This document shows, one piece after another, positions 37,346 through 47,100 of a DNA stretch of 64,000 nt. The DNA comes from an uncultured bacterium (lineage in GTDB: Bacteria > Vulcanimicrobiota > CADAWZ01). The position numbers were made by a program, and so were the translations under genes. The notes beneath the pieces were generated by a model. That model was not told the origin of the DNA. It ran no database searches and saw only the letters and a list, made by a program, of their open reading frames with translations. Numbering within the stretch: position 1 is the stretch's first letter; every line of letters starts with the position of its first letter. Where the stretch lies: assembly GCA_949288455.1 (NCBI GenBank), contig CASEKF010000033.1, positions 1-64,000 of the forward strand, given 5' to 3'.

Positions 37346-37516
37346 ATGGCTAAAAGCTCTAATAAAAAACCGGGCGATCCTAAATGTAGAGGATGCAGAG
37401 GAGTTCTCGAAGGCTCTGAGGTAGTGCGTATAGGAGGAGCAAAATGGCATAAAGAATGCGCTGTAAAAGCAGGCAAGAAAATTCCTGCCGAATATCAGCA
37501 AGCTACAGAAGTTTAA
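37346..37516 (+). CDS. 56-residue LIM/PARP-like zinc-binding protein
   Basis: A short intact gene (MAKSSNKKPGDPKCRGC... start; ends QQATEV) that a length cut-off would miss. It carries a C-x2-C pair (CRGC) and, 17 residues later, WHKEC, giving C-x2-C-x17-H-x2-C with a tryptophan just before the histidine, as in the first zinc module of LIM domains and in PARP-type fingers. AGAGG lies 8 bases before the ATG. EF-G-like gene follows 41 bases downstream. Function unknown; nucleic-acid or protein binding is possible. Confidence 0.8.
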   Translation: MAKSSNKKPGDPKCRGCRGVLEGSEVVRIGGAKWHKECAVKAGKKIPAEYQQATEV

Positions 37517-37557
37517 GCAACAAAGCAGTTTTTATCTTTTAAGGAGGATTTCGACAG

Positions 37558-39636
37558 GTGAAAAGATACGCCACCGAAAAAATAAAAAATATCGCCTTCT
37601 ATGGTCATGGTGGAAGCGGAAAAACATCCATGGTCGAAGCGATGCTTTTCAATACAGGCGTCATAGATAGAATTGGGCGAGTAGAAGACGGAAACACGGC
37701 TATGGATTTTGACGAAGACGAAAAAAAACGGGGAATGTCAATATACACGTCTCTGGCTCCATGCCAATGGAAGGATTATAAAATAAATTGTCTCGACGTT
37801 CCGGGCTTTCTGGATTTTATATCGGAAATTAAAAGCTCAATCGCCGCAATAGAAGGCGCGGTTCTTTTTGCGTCGGCCAACGTAGGTCTAGAAGTAGGAT
37901 TAGAGAGAGTATGGAATGAAATTGAAGAGAGACGCATTCCGTCTATCCTTGTAATAAATAAAATGGATAAAGAAAACTCGGACTATTTTAAAGTAGTTCA
38001 AGAAGTTCAAGAAAAGCTCTCTCCTATATTCCATCCGCTTCACCTGCCGATAGGTTCTTTCGACTCCTACAGCGGATACGTAGATCTGCTTACTTTAACC
38101 GCTTACAAATATACGAACGGCAAACCCGAAAAAATAGATATTCCCAAAGAATTGACTGATAAAGTCGAAGAATACAGAGCTTCTTTGATAGAATCCGCCG
38201 CAGAGGGCGACGACGAACTAATTGAAAAATTTCTTATGGAAGAAACTCTTACCGACGAAGAAATAGCCCGCGGACTTAAAGAAGCCGTTAAAGCGGGAAA
38301 ATTAATTCCGATAGTATGCGCGTCGGCCACCAAGAATATAGCGGTAGACGCTCTAATGAATACCGTTATAAATTTAATTCCGGCTCCAAACGAAGTCGCC
38401 CCGCATAAAGCGATTAACGTAAAAACGGAAGAAGAAGTCCAAGTAGAATGCTCTTCTAAAGATCCTTTCTCTGCGATAGTATTCAAGACTACCGCAGATC
38501 CTTACGTCGGCAAACTTTCATTCTTAAAAATAATGTCCGGAACATTTTCCGGAGACGCCGTAGTAATTAACGCAAACAAAGATAAAGAAGAAAAAATAGC
38601 CGGTTTAATGGTTATGAGGGGCAAAACTCAAGAAAATATAGAAGAAGCGGAATGCGGCGATATAGTTACCGTAGCCAAACTTGCGGACACCACGACGGGA
38701 GAAACTCTTTGCGCTAAAGAGAGACAAATAAAATTCATGCCTATAGAATATCCCGAGCCGGCTATGTCCCTGGCGGTATTTCCAAAGAGCAAAGGCGACG
38801 AAGATAAACTTGGAAGCGGTCTTGCTAAAATAAGCGACGAAGATCCTACGTTTAGAGTCAAAAGAGACTCCGAAACAAAGGAAACTATATTAAGCGGAAT
38901 GGGAGAACTCCATCTTGAAATAGCCAAAGACAAACTTAAACGGAAATTTGGCGTCGAAGTAGAGTTTAAAACTCCAAGAATACCGTATAAAGAAACAATT
39001 AAGAAAAAAGCTCACGTAGACAGCAAATATAAAAAGCAATCCGGAGGAAAAGGTCAGTACGGACATTGCGTAATCGATATAGAACCTCTGGAAAGAGGAA
39101 AATATTTCGATTTCATAGATAAAACTGTCGGAGGAGCCATACCTAAAAACTTTATACCTTCTATTGAAAAAGGCATAAGGAATACCATGGAAAAAGGAGC
39201 TATAGCCGGATATCCTATCGTCGACATTTCCATAACCGTAGTAGACGGTTCTTATCATACCGTCGACTCTTCGGACATGGCTTTTCAAATAGCCGGAAGC
39301 ATGGGGCTGAAAAAGGGAATGGCAGACGCGTCTCCCTGTCTCTTGGAACCTATAAACAACGTTGAAATCACAGTCCCTGATCAATATATGGGAGACGTTA
39401 TAGGCGATATAAACTCAAAAAGAGGCAGAATCATGGGAATGGATCCTGCCGGAAAAGGGAACCAAATAGTAAAAGCTCAGGTTCCTTTGGCCGAAATGCA
39501 GAGATATGCGATAGATCTTCGCTCTATGACCCAAGGCAGAGGCGTTTATACGATGGAATTTGATCATTATGAAGAAGTTCCGTCGCAGATAGCCGAAACT
39601 ATAATAGAAGAATATAAGAAAGAAAATGAGGCTTAA
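37558..39636 (+). CDS. Elongation factor G-like translational GTPase (FusA paralogue)
   Basis: A 692-residue translational GTPase with five EF-G domains. The G1 loop reads GHGGSGKT (residues ~16-23), not the AHIDAGKTT of canonical EF-G; G3 is DVPGFLDF and G4 is NKMDKE. Such EF-G-like paralogues occur beside a true FusA; their function is not settled (ribosome rescue, recycling or stress). Start is GTG at 37558 with AAGGAGG upstream. Neither rpsL/rpsG nor tuf is adjacent, consistent with a paralogue rather than the str-operon copy. A hairpin follows the gene. Confidence 0.88.
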   Translation: MKRYATEKIKNIAFYGHGGSGKTSMVEAMLFNTGVIDRIGRVEDGNTAMDFDEDEKKRGMSIYTSLAPCQWKDYKINCLDVPGFLDFISEIKSSIAAIEGAVLFASANVGLEVGLERVWNEIEERRIPSILVINKMDKENSDYFKVVQEVQEKLSPIFHPLHLPIGSFDSYSGYVDLLTLTAYKYTNGKPEKIDIPKELTDKVEEYRASLIESAAEGDDELIEKFLMEETLTDEEIARGLKEAVKAGKLIPIVCASATKNIAVDALMNTVINLIPAPNEVAPHKAINVKTEEEVQVECSSKDPFSAIVFKTTADPYVGKLSFLKIMSGTFSGDAVVINANKDKEEKIAGLMVMRGKTQENIEEAECGDIVTVAKLADTTTGETLCAKERQIKFMPIEYPEPAMSLAVFPKSKGDEDKLGSGLAKISDEDPTFRVKRDSETKETILSGMGELHLEIAKDKLKRKFGVEVEFKTPRIPYKETIKKKAHVDSKYKKQSGGKGQYGHCVIDIEPLERGKYFDFIDKTVGGAIPKNFIPSIEKGIRNTMEKGAIAGYPIVDISITVVDGSYHTVDSSDMAFQIAGSMGLKKGMADASPCLLEPINNVEITVPDQYMGDVIGDINSKRGRIMGMDPAGKGNQIVKAQVPLAEMQRYAIDLRSMTQGRGVYTMEFDHYEEVPSQIAETIIEEYKKENEA

Positions 39637-39645
39637 CGCCATCCT

Positions 39646-39682
39646 AAAGGCGAAAACCGCAATAAGTTTGGTTTTCGCCTTT
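39646..39682. terminator. Hairpin after the EF-G-like gene
   Basis: A 13-bp perfect inverted repeat (AAAGGCGAAAACC / GGTTTTCGCCTTT) with an 11-base loop lies 9 bases after the stop codon. The following tract is TTACATAAAA, so the U run is short; partial readthrough into the lipoprotein gene is possible. Confidence 0.75.
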
Positions 39683-39703
39683 ACATAAAATAAGGAGGAT
39701 TCT

Positions 39704-40849
39704 ATGAAAAAAATTTTTTCTTTATTCGCCGCTATCCTTATAACTTTAGCCGTAGTAGGCTGCGGCGAAGAATATAAAGACGGAACTCCCGCTCAGACGA
39801 TTCCCGGCGGAAACACACCCTTGCCAGACGTCCCGGTAACGGTAGACGAATCTGTCCGGCAATTATTCTACACGTCTTCTGAAGGAACCGTAGCGGACGT
39901 ATGCGTAAGCGGCAACGTCATATATTTCCCGGTCGCTTCAGGCAACAACAGCTCGATAAAAGCATACGACTTAACGACAGACGTTTTGTCTACTTTCGAA
40001 ACCGGCCTGACAAATCCATTCAGCGTATGCGCCGCTAACGGCGGAATATATTATACGGAACGTATTGGCGGCTATGGACAATTGAGTTTTTCGGACGGAG
40101 TATCCGCTCCGGTAGCAATTACCGCTTCAAGACAGCTCCTTGATCCGACTTATATAAGATCTAACGGCTCAAATATTTTAGGAGTCGACTTCGCCGTAAC
40201 TTCAAGCTTCGTTTTTTCATTGCCTATAGGCGCAACCGAATATACTGTGTCGACGCCTTCCACAAGCTGGTCTCCGGCTGCGTTTTTTGATTTTTCCATA
40301 TACGGCGGAAACGTCCTGGCCGGAAACTTCTCGGCTAACGGCGGCCTATCGTTATTCGATACCGCTTCCGAAACAGGAGCTTGGGGAACCGGCGGAAAAT
40401 TTGTAACTTCGCCTTTCTATGATTCCGCGCTCGGACATTTTGTCTTCTCAAGCTGGCAGGAAGAAGGCAAATTAATGATCAAATCTTTGGATCCCGCCTC
40501 CAACTTGGAAAATACTATCGTAAGCGACAATATTCCGGCGGCTTATAAAGTAGTTCAATCCAAAGTCAATCCTAATAAATACTATTTTACGTCCTGCGGA
40601 ACAAATGGAAGTCAGGGAGTTTACTCTATTAACAGCGACGGCACAAATATGGTCAGAATCGCTCAGGATACCCAAACTACTCCTATGCTTTCTCCGGCTA
40701 TGATAATTATAAATCAAAGAGACGATCTGCCGGACGGATACGAACAGATCATATGGACATGCGGCGGCGGTTCTTTCGATAAAACGACCGGAAAATTCAC
40801 GGGTTCAAACGGAGCAGTCTATACAAAAATACATAATATAAGCGAATAA
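39704..40849 (+). CDS. Lipoprotein with a probable beta-propeller
   Basis: A 381-residue lipoprotein: the signal FSLFAAILITLAVVGC ends in a lipobox VVGC, so the mature protein would be acylated at that cysteine and held at a membrane. The mature part has recurring strand patterns (SGNVIYFPVASGNNSSIKAYDL, NGGIYYTERIG, SNILGVDF) suggestive of a beta-propeller. No enzymatic motif is recognisable. AAGGAGG upstream of the ATG. Ends at a strong bidirectional terminator. Confidence 0.78.
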   Translation: MKKIFSLFAAILITLAVVGCGEEYKDGTPAQTIPGGNTPLPDVPVTVDESVRQLFYTSSEGTVADVCVSGNVIYFPVASGNNSSIKAYDLTTDVLSTFETGLTNPFSVCAANGGIYYTERIGGYGQLSFSDGVSAPVAITASRQLLDPTYIRSNGSNILGVDFAVTSSFVFSLPIGATEYTVSTPSTSWSPAAFFDFSIYGGNVLAGNFSANGGLSLFDTASETGAWGTGGKFVTSPFYDSALGHFVFSSWQEEGKLMIKSLDPASNLENTIVSDNIPAAYKVVQSKVNPNKYYFTSCGTNGSQGVYSINSDGTNMVRIAQDTQTTPMLSPAMIIINQRDDLPDGYEQIIWTCGGGSFDKTTGKFTGSNGAVYTKIHNISE

Positions 40850-40852
40850 TTA

Positions 40853-40902
40853 AATATAATAAAAGTCTCCGGATTTTTTTTCCGGAGACTTTTTATTATA
40901 TT
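40853..40902. terminator. Strong bidirectional terminator
   Basis: A long inverted repeat centred on AGTCTCCGG/CCGGAGACT with a T-rich loop and flanking A/T tracts; extending to 20 bp with a single bulged T. It separates the convergent lipoprotein gene and the 20-kb minus-strand run. Confidence 0.92.
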
Positions 40903-40911
40903 GTTAAAAAA

Positions 40912-42036
40912 TCATTTTAATATTTCAGACGAAGAAAAATCCCTATCAAGCGATAATTTTCTAAATAAATTCTCGTCAATCAACGGTTTTCCCGTTTTTA
41001 TCATATTATCGATATTAACGGCTATGCCAGGGCCAAGCATAAGCCCTTGTCCGCACATTCCCAAAGCCGTTATTATATTGCCGCGTCTATCAACAAAAGG
41101 CACGCCGTCTTTTGTCATAGGATAAAAACCGCACCAGGAACGCCTAACCTTAACGTCGACCAATCCGGGAATCAAATTCAGCATGCGCCGACATATATTT
41201 GGAAGAAACGACGAAGTGTTTGTATTTGAAGAAGCGCTTAAATCAGGCGGATCCGGCGATAAGCAGAAAATAATTTGCCCTTCCCTATTCTGATAAAAAT
41301 AACAGCTGGCATAATCTCCTTTTTTCTCTATATCTACGACCATAGCCTCAGTAAATCGTCCCACAGGTTCGGTTATAGCCGCCTCATGCCGCTCCATAAA
41401 AATTTCAGCCGATATTCCGGCTAATTTATGTACGTCGCAAACGCCGCTTGCCAAAATACAAACTCCGAATCCATATTTAGATTTATTAGTCTCAACCGTA
41501 GACGAAGATACTTTTAAAGCTTCTTCATTGAATAAAAATTCAGTTCCATTTTTAACCGCTTGTCTATAAAAAGCCTGCGCGGCAAGAAGAGAAGATATAG
41601 TCCCGTCCCCGGGCGCAAAGGAAGCTCCGCGCAAACCTTCCTTTTTTAAACCGGAGACTATCTCTAACGTTTCGTCAGGGGAAATCCAGCTTATATTTAA
41701 ATTAAAGGAAGTCTGAACTTTTAAAAGGTCTTTTAAAATTGTTTCGGTAGCCTCCGTATAAGCAGGATAAAGATAACCTCCCTGAGTCCAAGAAATATCG
41801 TCCCCGTAAGTATCCTGCCAAGATGAAAGAACTTGCAGACTCGCGTGACATAAAGCTATTTTGCATCCCTCCGAATGAGTAGCCCTGATCCCTCCGATCG
41901 CGGCTTTATTCTGTCCCTGGGAGAATGAAAATTCACGCTCTATAACCGCCGTCTTAAATCCTGATTCCGAAAGCTTCCAAGCCAGAGGCAGCCCGACGCT
42001 TCCGGCTCCGACTATTATAATATCATAATTTTTCAT
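40912..42036 (-). CDS. FAD-dependent amine/amino-acid dehydrogenase (DAO family)
   Basis: A 374-residue flavoprotein with the N-terminal Rossmann fold DIIIVGAGSVGLPLAWKLSE and the DAO/sarcosine oxidase beta-like signature GGIRATHSEG and GMCGQGLMLGPGIAVN near the C-terminus. It oxidises an amine, D-amino acid or (hydroxy)proline. It lies 22 bases after a protein resembling the SoxA/HcnB-type partner, so the two likely form one complex. The start at 42036 has AAGG at proper spacing; 42045 is an alternative in the same frame. It is the last gene of the minus-strand run. Confidence 0.85.
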   Translation of the reverse strand: MKNYDIIIVGAGSVGLPLAWKLSESGFKTAVIEREFSFSQGQNKAAIGGIRATHSEGCKIALCHASLQVLSSWQDTYGDDISWTQGGYLYPAYTEATETILKDLLKVQTSFNLNISWISPDETLEIVSGLKKEGLRGASFAPGDGTISSLLAAQAFYRQAVKNGTEFLFNEEALKVSSSTVETNKSKYGFGVCILASGVCDVHKLAGISAEIFMERHEAAITEPVGRFTEAMVVDIEKKGDYASCYFYQNREGQIIFCLSPDPPDLSASSNTNTSSFLPNICRRMLNLIPGLVDVKVRRSWCGFYPMTKDGVPFVDRRGNIITALGMCGQGLMLGPGIAVNIDNMIKTGKPLIDENLFRKLSLDRDFSSSEILK

Positions 42037-42058
42037 ATATTCCATGCCTTATTCTTAT

Positions 42059-44104
42059 TTATTTTTTTACTTCATAAGCTCCTGAAAGAACCCTGAAAGA
42101 AGTTTCAAATTCAAGCGGTCTTAAACTTCTGCCCTCTATTTCTAGTCCTTCCGAACGACAAATTCTCTCTATCAAAGAAGCGCAAGTTTTACCTGCGCAT
42201 GGCCCCATAGCGCATCTTAATAAAGCTTTCAACTCATGCAAAGAAGACGCTCCGTTCCGAATCATAGTCTTAATTTGTCCCGCCGTTACAGATTCGCATC
42301 TGCATACGATTTCATCGTCTTCAGGAAGGTCGCTATCAAGAGAGAAATCTTTTGAAACAAGTTCTTCAACTATAAATCCGGCGGCGTTTTTGCATATAAA
42401 TTCAGACGACGCTACGGTAACCAAAGCTCTTTTATAACGATTGCTAAACGATATGTCTTGAATTATGCCGTCTCCTAAAGCTTTTCCTTCTATATCGGTA
42501 AGCTCAACTTTCTTTCCTACGTTTATTAAAGAAAGATTAAGTTCATAAGGTAAAATAGCTTTAGGATTTTCAGGATCTCGCCCGTCGAATAAAGTTATGC
42601 TAAGCGCAGGGCAAACTCTTAAACATTGGCCGCATCCCGAACACTTTCCGGAAAAAACCGGAATCCCCGTAATCTTATCCGAATTTAACTTAATAGAGCC
42701 GTTAGGACATGCATATGCGCAAGGATTGCAAGGTATCTCTTGAACGCATCTTATAATAGGATAAAGTTCTCCATATTCTGTCGGCTGAAAATCATAGATT
42801 TTTCCCGGTCTGCTTTTCATAACGTTAAATTTTTCCAGCCAATCTTCAGGAATTTCAACTTTTTGGCCAAAAGATCGCAAAACTTTACGCGCAGTCAATT
42901 TGCCGCTAAACATAGCGGCTCCGGCCTCCGCTATTTCGGCTGCGTCTCCGCATGAATATATGTTAAAATTAAGTTTCTTACCCTCTAGGAACAATTCGTT
43001 GACGCTTTGAAAGCCAACGCTAAGCAACACGGCGTCAGCGTCAATTTTCTTACTGGAACTTAAATCAGCCTTACCGTCTTTTATTTCGGCTATTACTACG
43101 GATTTAACTCCTTTTGCGTCGCCCAAAGCGGCCTGTACGGTATGAGAAAAGTAAAAAGGGACTCCAAGCCTCTTTAACTTTAAGGCATGTACTTGGTAAC
43201 CTCCGGCGTCCGCCCCAAGCTCGCAAATGCCGCATACCTTAATTCCCGCCTGCATAGCATGAAAAGCCGCGATAAGTCCTACGTTTCCGGCTCCTATGAT
43301 AAAAAGCTTTTCCGCGGGCTTAACGAGATCTCTGTTAAGAATAGTCTGAAAAGCTCCCGCTCCATATACTCCCGGCAAATGCCATCCGGGGAAAGAGAAA
43401 GCTTTTTCCCGCGCTCCCGTAGCTACTACGACGCATTCAGGCTTAATAAGGATATACCCCGAATCCGAAACTGCACCCACAGTAAAGTCGCTAAACATCC
43501 CTATAGCCGATACCGAGGGCATATATTTGATCTCGTCGTAAGAAGAAATCTTCTCGTAAAGTTTCGATGCGATTTCAAAACCTCTTACGCCCGCGTAGCA
43601 TTCCTCTTTTGATCCGAAAAACGGATGCGTCTGCATTAAAAGTTTTCCTCCGGCTTCGGGTTTATCGTCTATTAAAAGAGTTTCCACTCCCGCCTCGGCA
43701 AGCTCGACGGCACATGATAGGCCGGCAGGTCCGGCTCCTATAACCAAAACCTTAGTTGACAGATATATCGGATCCTTAAATTCAAGCGGCGAAACGGAAT
43801 CCGGAAGGCTCTCAGGCTTTAAAAACGGACGGACGTCCATACCTTCTTTAACTAAAGTCATACAGGCTTTTACTACTTTGCCGTCTGCGATCACGGAGCA
43901 TTGAGAACACTGCCCGTTAGCGCAAAAAATACCCTGAGGCCGCCCTTTTTTCTCGCCGAAAATCCTTATGCCGGCCGCGAACAAAGCGGAAGAAATCGTC
44001 TCGCCGGCTTTAGCCGAAATCTTCTCGCCGGAAAAGAAAAACGATAAAGAATCTTTTTCCTTTATAGAAAGAATAGGATGAGACTTCAAACGGAAATCAA
44101 GCAT
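42059..44104 (-). CDS. Multi-cluster Fe-S/FAD oxidoreductase, alpha subunit-like (SoxA/HcnA-HcnB type)
   Basis: A 681-residue fusion. At the N-terminus is a plant-type [2Fe-2S] domain (CANGQCSQC and a later Cys in KACMTL). The middle has two Rossmann folds (VLVIGAGPAGLSCAVELAEAG binds FAD; LFIIGAGNVGLIAAFHAM the second nucleotide). Then comes a ferredoxin-like segment with CNPCAYAC and CSGCGQCLRVC, and a C-terminal BFD-like [2Fe-2S] domain (CRCESVTAGQIKTMI, CAMGPCAGKTC). This is the architecture of the alpha subunit of D-proline/hydroxyproline or related dehydrogenases, with the extra ferredoxin segment. The ATG at 44104 has AGAGGA six bases upstream; an earlier ATG at 44161 overlaps the preceding gene. 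Confidence 0.87.
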   Translation of the reverse strand: MLDFRLKSHPILSIKEKDSLSFFFSGEKISAKAGETISSALFAAGIRIFGEKKGRPQGIFCANGQCSQCSVIADGKVVKACMTLVKEGMDVRPFLKPESLPDSVSPLEFKDPIYLSTKVLVIGAGPAGLSCAVELAEAGVETLLIDDKPEAGGKLLMQTHPFFGSKEECYAGVRGFEIASKLYEKISSYDEIKYMPSVSAIGMFSDFTVGAVSDSGYILIKPECVVVATGAREKAFSFPGWHLPGVYGAGAFQTILNRDLVKPAEKLFIIGAGNVGLIAAFHAMQAGIKVCGICELGADAGGYQVHALKLKRLGVPFYFSHTVQAALGDAKGVKSVVIAEIKDGKADLSSSKKIDADAVLLSVGFQSVNELFLEGKKLNFNIYSCGDAAEIAEAGAAMFSGKLTARKVLRSFGQKVEIPEDWLEKFNVMKSRPGKIYDFQPTEYGELYPIIRCVQEIPCNPCAYACPNGSIKLNSDKITGIPVFSGKCSGCGQCLRVCPALSITLFDGRDPENPKAILPYELNLSLINVGKKVELTDIEGKALGDGIIQDISFSNRYKRALVTVASSEFICKNAAGFIVEELVSKDFSLDSDLPEDDEIVCRCESVTAGQIKTMIRNGASSLHELKALLRCAMGPCAGKTCASLIERICRSEGLEIEGRSLRPLEFETSFRVLSGAYEVKK

Positions 44105-44157
44105 AAAATTCCTCTCATAAATAAAATTTAACTTCTCTGATTCTTCTTTAGAAAAAA

Positions 44158-47100
44158 TCAAGACCCCTTTTTCAAACTCTCCGTTTTCAGTTTTTTCGGC
44201 ATAGCGTAAACTCTGTCATACGAGTTCATTAACAAGTAAACTGAAGCTGGAGGAACGGTAAGACTGCCCTCTTGAACGGATTTGAAATATAAAGATTTTG
44301 ACAATCGCCTTTTAGGTTCCAATTTATTTATATAAATCGTAACTTTAGCGTTATCGAACAAATATCCGCCGATATCGGAATCTTCAAGAAAGCTCAGTTC
44401 CGGCGAAAATCCAGGAATATAAGGTATCTCCAAAACAAGGTTTCTAATTTCGGTATCTCCGGAATTAACTACCGAAACTGAATACTTTATAGTTTGGCCT
44501 AAAGAAACCTCGCTTTCGGAAGTATGAGAGTATATTTTTAAATTTTTCAAGTCGGAAGACGGCAAGACTTTTTCTTCGTCGTTCTTAATTGAGAAAAGAT
44601 ATGAGCCGGATATCTCGCCCGGTATTTGAATCTTGAATATATTATCGGCTTTCAAAAGACGTTTATCTAAATTTAAATTCACTATGCGGTTATATTTTTT
44701 ATTGTACGTAGCGTAAAATAAGGCGTCGTTTACAGATATTCCTACGTTTATATCTCCTTCGGGCAAATTATTATCAAATACCAAAGATAAAGTTTCCAAA
44801 ACGTCTGCCGTAGCCGGAGAAGAATACCAAATTCCAGTCCTATGCCTGGTCTGCATTATGTAATCGACCGCTCTCTTGACAACGTCGCGATAACCTCCGG
44901 ATTTAAGAAGGACTCTAAGACAAAGCGCAGTCGCCTGCACGTTTTCAGGTTTGCCTGGCAGAGCCGAATATAATCCCTCCAGAGCGTTCCAACAAACTAT
45001 ATCATGAGTATGAAGAGCATTTTTATTGATAAGACCGGCAATCTTACCGGTCAATTCCTCGTCTATTTTATAAAAAGTCAAGGCCGCGTAAGCTAGAGCG
45101 TAGGGATCCTTACTCGCTAAAATATTTTTTTTAAGCCAATTCAGAGACTTTTTAAACTCCGGCGAACCGGAATATCCGCTTTTTGATAAGGAATATAAAA
45201 CTTTTGAGGTAATTCTTACGTTATCTTCCCAAGATCCGTTCTTTTTCTGCAGGTTAAAAATCCATTTTACAGACGAATCTATGATTTTAGGATCTACGAA
45301 AATATGCTTTTTAGACATAATTAAAGCTTCTACTGCGGAAGACGTGATCCATAAATCGGCTTTTGAATTATGAGTTAAGGCGAAACTGCCGTCAGGATCG
45401 CCGTAAGAGATTACGTTTTGCACGTTGCAAGCCAAAGAATATTTAAATCGTTTCATGTATTCGGAAGACGAAGAAGAAAGATAATCTAAAATGGAAGAAG
45501 ATATCTTAATCATATTTACGTAATATATGCAATTATGTCTATCGTCGTCGGCAAAAGAGTCGAAACATGATATATAATGAGACAGTATCCCGGGATAGAC
45601 GCTTAACTCTATGCCTTCCATAGTTTTTAGCTCTTCGTCGGAAAATCTTATCCTCTGAGATACGGATCCGGAAAATCTGCCTCCGGCAGAACGTTCGTCT
45701 AAAGCGTACCGAGCGGGAATCGTAATATTTTCATATTTGGAATCCCTATAAAAACCGCAGTTTAAAGACGCGATAATCCTCCCCTTTCCTTCTTTCTCAG
45801 CCGACACCCATATGGGCAATGATATTGTTTCATAAGGCATCAGCTTTATTTTAAAGGGCGAGGAAGAATCGCACTTAATCATCCCCTCCCCTTTAATCAG
45901 GACGGATATTTCCTCAGAGGAATTCGAATGATTTTTTATATTCGCAAAACATTTTAGTCTATCGCCTTTATACATAGTTCTAGAAGCGTTGAACGCTATG
46001 CTGTACGGACGTTTGACTTCAAAATCGACAGGCTCTGAAAAATTTACTCCCTTCCCGGTAAAAGCCGCCGCCATAAGAGAAAATTTTCCGGATGCGGAAG
46101 GAGCGATAAAAGAAGTTTTCGCGGAACCGGAAGGAGATAATTTAACGTTAAAAAAATCAATCCATTCTCCGGAAGAAAACGGTTCGTAACGCGCAAAATC
46201 GTTGTTTCCGGTTTCAGTCCGCATAAGCGAGGCAGTTTGAGGTTTTGGATCTGACAAAGAGGAAATAAAAGGAGTCGAAGATAAAAAACGAGCGTAACCT
46301 TTATAAGAAATAAAAAAAATGAAGCAGGCCGCTAAAAGAATTCCCGTTAAAAAAACGGGTCTGAAAACTTTTTCGTTCTCCGGTTTGCTCAATTTTAAAT
46401 AAGTTAATACTAAAGTTAAAACGGGCAAAAGCAAAAACGACATGACCGAGAGTTCCGAAATCAAAATATTTGACGAGAATAGAGTTCTATAATTCCATAT
46501 ATCCCATAAATTTAAAGACGATATTATAACCAGCAAACCCGCGATAGTAACGGCAAAAATATAAACGATGGTAAAACTCAAAATATTTATAAACGCCCTA
46601 TCGGCAGGCTTATTTACCCGGCGATGAAGAAAGTGGGCAAGAAACATTAAATATACGAATAAAAGACATACCGCGAGAGCGTCGACAGCCAGAGCGTATC
46701 TGGACGTAAAAAATTCGCTTACGTCCATACTCTTAATAGACATTAAACATAACGCGGTTAAAAAGACGATAAATAAAATAAACGGCAGCCCGAAAGTAAA
46801 AATAAAAGCCCCCGGAATATCGTCAGAGTCAAAAGGATCCGGCTCCTTTTTAAAAAACAGAGACGCAAAACATTCTTTCAAAGCGTAAAATAAAAGACCA
46901 AAAAAGGCTAACAAAGACACTACAAGACAAACTTTAAAAAAATACGAAAATAAACGCTTATAATACGATATTTTTGCCTCGGCGCTTCTATCTGATTTCA
47001 ACTTATAAATATCTTCAAAATAAAATCCGGGAATTTTAGAGTAAGATTCGCTCAAAACGATCCGGCATATACTCTGAATTTCAGAAGATCCGATGTCCAT

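Noticed and set aside
45400-45700. Thioester motif in the A2M-like protein
   Set aside because: The expected position reads DDDRHNCIYY; the lone cysteine has no Gly/Glu/Gln context.
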